Shown one piece after another: positions 7,657-11,564 of a stretch of 11,564 nt of DNA. A model generated the notes under the pieces. That model searched no databases. It was not told the DNA's origin and worked only from the letters and a program-made list of their open reading frames with translations. Source of the stretch: an uncultured Solobacterium sp. (lineage in GTDB: Bacteria > Bacillota_I > Bacilli_A > Erysipelotrichales > Erysipelotrichaceae); the NCBI GenBank assembly GCA_937910655.1, contig CALEMV010000240.1, positions 1 to 11,564 of the forward strand, given 5' to 3'. Numbering within the stretch: position 1 is the first letter of the stretch; each line of letters opens with the position of its first letter. The position numbers and the translations under genes are program-made.

Positions 7657-8886
7657 CTAGTCTTCACGAACTAATGGCATGGACATACATCTTGGTCCGC
7701 CACGTCCTACGCATAAGTTGGATGCTTCTAATTCTAATACTTCAAATCCATTATCCTTTAGATATTGGTTTGTAACATAGTTACGCTTGTAAACGATAAT
7801 CTTACCAGGAGCGATTGTTAATGTATTAGAACCATCGTTCCACTGTTCACGTTCAGCAGCTAATGGGTCGCCAGCTCCGCAAGGGAATAAACGAACCTTA
7901 TCTAAGCCCATGAACTTAGCAAGAATATCTTCTAACTTACCTGTATGTTCTTCGATATGAACATCATGATTTGCACGATCAGCTGTTAATGCAAATACCT
8001 GTAATGTTCCCATGATACCTGGGTGAATTGTAAATGCATCAGTATCAATTTGTGTAAATACTGTATCTAAGTGCATGAATGCACGTGAATTAGGAATATT
8101 GAAAGCTAAAATTGTCTCAATCTTATTTCCTTCGTTTTCATAGAACATCTTCATAGCTAAGTCCTGAATAGCTTCAGCCTGTGTTCTCTGTGAAATACCG
8201 ATGAATAAGAGTTTTTCATTAACGTTTAATACGTCTCCACCTTCAATATGGAAGTGGTTATTACGTCCATATAAGTCTGGAACATTTCCAGCATATTCTG
8301 GATGGAATCTAAAGATGTAATCTGCATAGATTGTTTCACGGTTTCTTGTTACAGAATACATTCTGTTAATAACTGCACCATTACCTACAGAAGCGAATGG
8401 GTCGCGTGTAAAGTATAGGTTTGGCATTGGGTTTACTAATAAGTGAGAGTTAGATTCAAGACGGTCAACTAAGAAGTTTGTGTGGATCTCACCAATTTCT
8501 CTGAATGTGATACCAGCCATAGTCTTTAGAACTAATTCCTTATTGTTTGTAAACTTAGCTAAGTAATCCTTAATGATCTTATGATATTCAGCTGTATGAA
8601 CACCTGATTCAACTAACCACTGATCAAGGAACTGTTCCTTAATTTCTGGGTGAGCATCTAAAGTTTCAGCCATTAAGTCTTCTAGATAAACAACTTCTAC
8701 GCCATTGTCGCGTAAGATCTTTGCAAAACGGTCATGTTCAACCTGTGCTTCATAAAGATCAGGAATATCATCAAATAATAATTCCCCTAATGTATCAGGT
8801 GTAAGATTTAATAATTCTTCTCCTGGCCTGTGTAATAAAACCTTTTTGAGTGTTTTAATTTCACTCGTTACATGAATATTAGACAT
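7657..8886 (-). CDS. arcA: Arginine deiminase
   Basis: Cytosolic enzyme that hydrolyses arginine to citrulline and ammonia, the first step of the pathway and a common defence against acid. The 409 residues are the usual length. Visible catalytic and guanidino-binding residues: FTRDP at 159-163 (Asp162), HFHIEGGDVL at 211-220 (Glu215), MHLDTVFT at 271-278 (His272, Asp274), and the nucleophile Cys400 in GRGGPRCMSMPL. I chose ATG at 8886, preceded by a perfect AGGAGG with good spacing; the product then starts MSNIHVTSEIKTLKKVLLHR like family members. An in-frame ATG at 8934 lies within the loop of an inverted repeat, has no ribosome site and would add residues not seen in the family. First gene of the arc operon; its control region lies at 8887-9072. 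Confidence 0.97.
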   Translation of the reverse strand: MSNIHVTSEIKTLKKVLLHRPGEELLNLTPDTLGELLFDDIPDLYEAQVEHDRFAKILRDNGVEVVYLEDLMAETLDAHPEIKEQFLDQWLVESGVHTAEYHKIIKDYLAKFTNNKELVLKTMAGITFREIGEIHTNFLVDRLESNSHLLVNPMPNLYFTRDPFASVGNGAVINRMYSVTRNRETIYADYIFRFHPEYAGNVPDLYGRNNHFHIEGGDVLNVNEKLLFIGISQRTQAEAIQDLAMKMFYENEGNKIETILAFNIPNSRAFMHLDTVFTQIDTDAFTIHPGIMGTLQVFALTADRANHDVHIEEHTGKLEDILAKFMGLDKVRLFPCGAGDPLAAEREQWNDGSNTLTIAPGKIIVYKRNYVTNQYLKDNGFEVLELEASNLCVGRGGPRCMSMPLVRED

Positions 8887-8918
8887 TTGCTTTCCTCCTA
8901 TTGTCTTTTCATTTGGGC

Positions 8919-8942
8919 TACATATCGCGCGCATGATATGTA
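8919..8942. repeat. 8-8-8 inverted repeat in the arcA leader, overlapping the cre site
   Basis: Perfect 8-bp arms TACATATC (8919-8926) and GATATGTA (8935-8942) flank the GC-rich spacer GCGCGCAT. The right arm shares four bases with the cre palindrome. It lies 33 bases or more upstream of the arcA start. It may be an operator for a dimeric regulator or, if transcribed, a hairpin in the arcA leader; the sequence alone does not decide. Confidence 0.6.
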
Positions 8943-8952
8943 ACCGGTTTCA
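8939..8952. promoter_or_regulatory. cre site (CcpA operator) of the arc operon
   Basis: TGTAACCGGTTTCA matches the Bacillota cre consensus TGWNANCGNTNWCA at every fixed position on both strands. It is 53 bases upstream of the arcA start and just downstream of the AT-rich promoter-like region, where bound CcpA would block transcription when preferred sugars are present. Carbon catabolite repression of arc operons is well known in lactic acid bacteria and streptococci. Confidence 0.78.
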
Positions 8953-8956
8953 AATC

Positions 8957-8986
8957 TATACTATTATTGTATACATATTTTTTTCT
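8957..8986 (-). promoter_or_regulatory. AT-rich promoter-like segment upstream of arcA (tentative)
   Basis: On the minus strand this stretch holds TATACA (8974-8969) and the overlapping TACAAT, candidate -10 boxes, with a weak TTCCAA 17 bases further upstream. It also contains a 5-7-5 inverted repeat (TATAC 8957-8961, GTATA 8969-8973). If this is the promoter, transcription starts near 8962 and the cre site lies at about +10 to +23. The boxes are weak, so the promoter may need an activator or may be the upstream TTGACA element. Confidence 0.35.
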
Positions 8987-9000
8987 ATAATTGGAAACAT

Positions 9001-9013
9001 AATGCCTAAAATT
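9001..9013 (-). repeat. Direct repeat copy 2, AATTTTAGGCATT, arcA upstream region
   Basis: Exact 13-base match on the minus strand to the copy at 9057-9069, 56 bases apart, in the same orientation. It lies downstream of the TTGACA box. I found no other copy in the window. Possible operator half of a pair; the binding protein is unknown. Confidence 0.5.
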
Positions 9014-9048
9014 TTGTATTTTTTTGTAAACATCATCTCATTGCTTTT

Positions 9049-9054
9049 TGTCAA
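9049..9054 (-). promoter_or_regulatory. Consensus -35 box (TTGACA) upstream of arcA
   Basis: Perfect TTGACA on the minus strand, three bases downstream of the first 13-base repeat. The -10 partner is poor: TTTACA at an 18-base spacing is the best. A promoter here would start transcripts near 9017 and leave a leader of about 130 bases holding the second repeat, the cre site and the inverted repeat. Confidence 0.35.
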
Positions 9055-9056
9055 GA

Positions 9057-9069
9057 AATGCCTAAAATT
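9057..9069 (-). repeat. Direct repeat copy 1, AATTTTAGGCATT, arcA upstream region
   Basis: First copy in the direction of arc transcription of the 13-base direct repeat, just upstream of TTGACA and four bases beyond the tail of the argS terminator. The pair brackets the candidate promoter, a layout typical of operator pairs. Confidence 0.5.
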
Positions 9070-9072
9070 CAC

Positions 9073-9100
9073 AAGAAAAACCCCTATATCACTATAGGGG
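9073..9100 (-). terminator. Intrinsic terminator of argS
   Basis: On the minus strand CCCCTATA (9100-9093) pairs with TATAGGGG (9088-9081) around a 4-base loop, followed by TTTTTCTT (9080-9073). It lies 26 bases after the argS stop. The GC-rich stem base and clean T tract should separate argS from the arc operon. Confidence 0.9.
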
Positions 9101-9126
9101 CACTGTTTATCGTTCTTATTGTGGAA

Positions 9127-10782
9127 TTACATTGATTCAGGTGCTTCTACACCAACAAGGTTTAGAGCGTTCTTCAATGTAATCATTGTAGCCTTCACTA
9201 AGCCTAAACGTTGGTTTGTTAACTCAGGATCTTCTGGGTTATTTACACGTGAACTGTTGTAGTAACTATGGTAAACCTTTACAAGAGAAATGATGTATTC
9301 AGTAATCTTGTTTGGCTTTCTGCTTGCTGCTGCATTTGCAACTTCGATTGGGAATTCGCTGATGAGCTTCATCAACTGTAATTCCTTCTCATCACTGAGA
9401 CGATCATAAGTAGCTACCTGTGTGAATGCAGGAATCTTAGGATTGTTCATAATGGAATGCATACGGGAATATGCATACTGTGCATAGAATACAGGGTTGT
9501 TGTTGTCCTTAGAACGAGCTAACTTCATATCGAAATCCATATGAGTCGCAACGTCCTTAGAAACGAAGAACCAACGAGCAGCGTCAACACCTACGTCTTC
9601 GCAAAGTTCACGAATTGTAATTGCGTTACCTGTACGCTTGGACATCTTCACTTCCTTACCATCCTCAACCATACGTACCATCTGGATGATATCAACCTTA
9701 AGTACATCTGGGTAACCTAAAGCAGTTAAAGCAGACTGCATACGTGTTACGTAAGAATGGTGGTCAGCACCCCATAAGTTGATTAAGTGGTCATAGCCTC
9801 TTTCAATCTTATAGATGTGGTTAGCGATATCTGGTGTTAAGTAAGACAATGTTCCATCGCTCTTACGTAATACACGGTCCTTATCATCGCCATATTCAGT
9901 ACTCTTAAACCATAGAGCACCATCTTTTTCATAAGTCAGGCCCATATCAGCCATCTTCGCTAAGCAATCGTTAATACGCTTACGATTGTTTTCATAGAAG
10001 AATGTTTCGTGCTGGAAGTTTTGGAAATCACAACGGTATAGTTTTAAATCATCTTCAATCTTCTTTAATTCTAGTTCAACACCAGTCTTCTTGAAGTATT
10101 CAAGACGTTCTGCAGGATCAGCATTCAACCACTTATCACCATCTTTTTCAGCAATCTGATTTGCAATGTCAATAATATCCTGTGCATGATATCCATCTTC
10201 TGGAAGTGGATATTCTTTCCCAAAGTGTTCAAAGTAACGAGAAATTAAGGATTCACCTAACATTACAATCTGGTTACCAGCATCGTTTACATAGAACTCT
10301 CTATAGTTGTTATAACCACTTGCTTCGTAAAGACGTGAGATACAGTCACCCCAAGCTGCGTTACGAGCATGTCCACAGTGTAAGTCACCTGTAGGGTTAG
10401 CGGATACCCACTCAACCAATACATTCACACCTGCACCAGTGTTATTCTTACCATAATCATCACCTGCGTTGATAACAGTATTAATCACTTCAGCCAAAGC
10501 ATCCTTCTTCAAACGGAAGTTGATAAAACCTGGCTTTACAACTTCAATAGAAGAAGCTTCTGTGTAGATTTCCTTTAACTTTTCAACGATAGGTCCGGCA
10601 ATATCTAATGGACTCTTATGCAATGTTCGGGAAAGGCGCATAGCTACACTAGTTGAATAGTCTCCCATCTTTGGATCACGTGGGGTTTCAACAATCAATA
10701 TTGAATCATCTGCGTCAATATCGTACACTTGCTTCACTGCCTCACGGACAGCTGAACTAATTTTGCTTTCAAAATCACTCAT
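9127..10782 (-). CDS. argS: Arginyl-tRNA synthetase
   Basis: Class Ia aminoacyl-tRNA synthetase that charges tRNA-Arg with arginine using ATP. The 551 residues show the N-terminal Arg-specific tRNA-recognition domain (about 1-110), the ATP-binding HIGH-type motif within ANPTGDLHCGHARNA (128-142, here written HCGH), GADHHSYVTRM at 338-348, the second signature KMSKRTGN at 379-386, and the DALR anticodon-binding domain at the C-terminus (about 430-551) with YAYSRMHSI at 436-444. I chose ATG at 10782, with GGGAGG eight or nine bases upstream; the longer frame back to 10884 would run antisense-free through the 3' end of the tRNA gene and the hairpin and is not real. It lies about 70 bases downstream of its own cognate tRNA-Arg gene and has no clear promoter, so it may be expressed by read-through. 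Confidence 0.97.
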   Translation of the reverse strand: MSDFESKISSAVREAVKQVYDIDADDSILIVETPRDPKMGDYSTSVAMRLSRTLHKSPLDIAGPIVEKLKEIYTEASSIEVVKPGFINFRLKKDALAEVINTVINAGDDYGKNNTGAGVNVLVEWVSANPTGDLHCGHARNAAWGDCISRLYEASGYNNYREFYVNDAGNQIVMLGESLISRYFEHFGKEYPLPEDGYHAQDIIDIANQIAEKDGDKWLNADPAERLEYFKKTGVELELKKIEDDLKLYRCDFQNFQHETFFYENNRKRINDCLAKMADMGLTYEKDGALWFKSTEYGDDKDRVLRKSDGTLSYLTPDIANHIYKIERGYDHLINLWGADHHSYVTRMQSALTALGYPDVLKVDIIQMVRMVEDGKEVKMSKRTGNAITIRELCEDVGVDAARWFFVSKDVATHMDFDMKLARSKDNNNPVFYAQYAYSRMHSIMNNPKIPAFTQVATYDRLSDEKELQLMKLISEFPIEVANAAASRKPNKITEYIISLVKVYHSYYNSSRVNNPEDPELTNQRLGLVKATMITLKNALNLVGVEAPESM

Positions 10783-10822
10783 ATTTTTGTCCTCCCTCAT
10801 TTGATAGCATAAATATCCTAAT

Positions 10823-10850
10823 AAAAAAACCGCTTCTAGCGGGCTTTTTT
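10823..10850 (-). terminator. Terminator or attenuator between tRNA-Arg and argS
   Basis: On the minus strand CCGCT (10842-10838) pairs with AGCGG (10834-10830) around AGA, followed by seven T residues (10829-10823). An A tract upstream lets the hairpin extend and makes it look bidirectional. It lies 13 bases after the tRNA CCA end and 41 bases before the argS start. The short 5-bp stem may allow read-through into argS. Confidence 0.7.
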
Positions 10851-10854
10851 TAAA

Positions 10855-10931
10855 TGGCGCGCCGAGCAGGAGTCGAACCCGCAACCTTTTGATTCGTAGT
10901 CAAATGCTCTATCCAGTTGAGCTATCGGCGC
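10855..10931 (-). tRNA. tRNA-Arg, anticodon ACG
   Basis: A complete 77-base cloverleaf. The acceptor arms GCGCCGA and TCGGCGC pair perfectly, followed by discriminator G and an encoded CCA. The D stem is GCTC/GAGC, the anticodon stem TTTGA/TCAAA with loop CTACGAA (anticodon ACG at 10897-10895), and the T arm is GCGGG-TTCGACT-CCTGC. A34 is normally deaminated to inosine, so it would read CGU, CGC and CGA. Its promoter lies 21 to 56 bases upstream and a hairpin follows 13 bases downstream. argS, its cognate synthetase, is the next gene. Confidence 0.97.
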
Positions 10932-10958
10932 AATACACATTAAAATTAGTGCTATATA

Positions 10959-10987
10959 AATATAGCAAGAAAATATCTATTTGGCAA
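10959..10987 (-). promoter_or_regulatory. Strong promoter for tRNA-Arg (and perhaps argS)
   Basis: Minus strand: -35 TTGCCA (10987-10982), 17-base spacer, -10 TATATT (10964-10959) preceded by TGC, giving an extended -10. Both boxes are 5 of 6 to consensus at the ideal spacing. Transcription should start near 10952, about 20 bases before the mature tRNA 5' end. It is the strongest vegetative promoter visible in the window. Confidence 0.75.
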
Positions 10988-11009
10988 GGTAAAAATAAAA
11001 TAATTTTAC

Positions 11010-11043
11010 AAAAGAGACTTCTCCCACAGAAGAAGTCTCTTTT
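11010..11043 (-). terminator. Terminator of the ion permease gene
   Basis: A 13-bp perfect stem: arms 11010-11022 and 11031-11043 (on the minus strand both end in AAAAGAGACTTCT and AGAAGTCTCTTTT) around an 8-base loop. The T residues at the 3' foot pair with the A tract, so it could act on both strands. It lies six bases after the permease stop. Confidence 0.82.
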
Positions 11044-11049
11044 ATCGAT

Positions 11050-11564
11050 TTATCCCCAGATTAGCCAAGTTATGATGTAACCAGAAAATACTGCAATTAA
11101 TGTAAATGGAATACCAATACGGAAGAAGTCTTTGGAAGAAACTTTATATCCTTCTTTATTCAAAATACCAATTGCCGCAATGTTTGCGCTCGCACCAACC
11201 GGCGTTAAGTTACCACCAAGTGTTGCACCAATTAATAATCCAAAGTATAGAACATATGGTTCTACACCCATTGAGTTTGCAATGCCCTGCACCACCGGTA
11301 ACATTGTCGCAACATATGGGATATTATCCACAAAGGCAGAGATGATTACCGAGACAAAAACAATCATCGTGTACATCACAAACACAGAGCTACCACCCAG
11401 TCTTACAAAGAGTTCGGCTATCGCATCAATCACACCAGCCTCTGTTATACCCGAAATAACCACGAATAATCCGATCAATAGAAGTAGTGTATTAAAATCA
11501 ATTGCTTGAATTGCACGCTTTACAACATCAGTTGACTTCTCACGGATTGCTCTGTAGATAATTC
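11050..11564 (-). CDS. C-terminal part of an ArsB/NhaD-type ion permease
   Basis: The last 170 residues of a membrane transporter whose start lies beyond the right edge; the frame stays open to base 11564. An internal TTG at 11478 is not a start, since the upstream codons (IIYRAIREKSTDVVKRAIQA then IDFNTLLLL) continue the family pattern. Membrane segments are visible around residues 22-40, 55-78, 95-120 and 147-168 of this part. Family marks are AFVDNIPYVATMLPV and GATLGGNLTPVGASANIAAIG, typical of the ion transporter superfamily that includes ArsB, NhaD, YbiR and CitMHS proteins. The substrate (Na+/H+, arsenite, citrate or another anion) cannot be told from this part. The AsnPro/ThrPro motif is intact. 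Confidence 0.88.
   Translation of the reverse strand, partial: IIYRAIREKSTDVVKRAIQAIDFNTLLLLIGLFVVISGITEAGVIDAIAELFVRLGGSSVFVMYTMIVFVSVIISAFVDNIPYVATMLPVVQGIANSMGVEPYVLYFGLLIGATLGGNLTPVGASANIAAIGILNKEGYKVSSKDFFRIGIPFTLIAVFSGYIITWLIWG

Noticed and set aside
8887..8934. Upstream in-frame ATG for arcA at 8934
   Set aside because: No ribosome site precedes it, it lies in the spacer of an inverted repeat, and the perfect AGGAGG serves ATG 8886, which begins a typical arginine deiminase N-terminus.
8971..8977. ArgR/AhrC operator upstream of arcA
   Set aside because: Only one half (TATGTAT) matches the ARG box; the expected second half at the proper spacing is absent.
8887..9072. Crp/Fnr-type (ArcR) site in the arc control region
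   Set aside because: I looked for TGTGA-N6-TCACA and TTGAT-N4-ATCAA patterns and saw none.
10783..10854. T-box riboswitch before argS
   Set aside because: The leader between the tRNA and argS is only about 70 bases, with one short hairpin and no T-box core sequence.
10783..10884. N-terminal extension of argS from an upstream in-frame start at 10884
   Set aside because: The extra residues are translated from the tRNA-Arg 3' part and the terminator hairpin; ATG at 10782 has a strong ribosome site and gives the family's normal length and N-terminus.
11106..11509. Plus-strand open frames opposite the permease and the other minus-strand genes
   Set aside because: They lie wholly antisense to well-supported coding sequences, lack ribosome sites and resemble no protein family.
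1..11564. CRISPR array, insertion sequence or prophage
   Set aside because: No regularly spaced repeats, transposase or integrase frames, or long terminal repeats were seen; the genes are metabolic and regulatory with uniform composition.

Overview
The window reads as chromosome of a low-GC Gram-positive bacterium (Bacillota). The grounds are an AT-rich composition, strong AGGAGG-type ribosome binding sites, many U-tailed intrinsic terminators, a consensus CcpA (cre) operator and a streptococcal-style arginine deiminase gene set with a YfcC-family permease. An Erysipelotrichia-like host is my guess only; no 16S or other phylogenetic marker is present. Apart from a gene fragment at the left edge (1-261, + strand), every gene is on the minus strand, so the window is best read from right to left.

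Right part (11564 to 9073): the C-terminal part of an ArsB/NhaD-type ion permease ends in a terminator. A strong extended -10 promoter then drives a tRNA-Arg(ACG) gene. Only 13 bases past the tRNA lies a terminator-like hairpin, and about 40 bases later argS (arginyl-tRNA synthetase) begins. argS ends at a near-perfect terminator (9073-9100).

Middle (9072 to 4070): a 186-base control region is dense in sites: a 13-base direct repeat on either side of a TTGACA box, a perfectly palindromic cre site, and an 8-8-8 inverted repeat overlapping the cre site. It precedes arcA (arginine deiminase), arcB (catabolic ornithine carbamoyltransferase), arcC (carbamate kinase) and a YfcC-family permease that probably exchanges arginine for ornithine. 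Together these import arginine, convert it to ornithine, ammonia and CO2, and yield one ATP per arginine. A hairpin at 4080-4111 probably ends the operon.

Left part (4069 to 325): a second minus-strand unit starts from its own extended -10 promoter. It holds an unusual AraC-family regulator with two tandem AraC DNA-binding domains, a large family II inorganic pyrophosphatase with CBS and DRTGG regulatory domains, and a freestanding B3/4 (PheRS-beta-like) domain protein. It ends in a terminator at 325-357, which faces the terminator of the left-edge gene.

The theme is arginine and aminoacyl-tRNA metabolism: a tRNA-Arg, its synthetase, arginine fermentation, a pyrophosphatase and a possible tRNA-editing protein, with one candidate regulator. 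Most genes belong to known families. The less ordinary parts are the double AraC regulator, the arc control region and the tRNA-terminator-argS arrangement.
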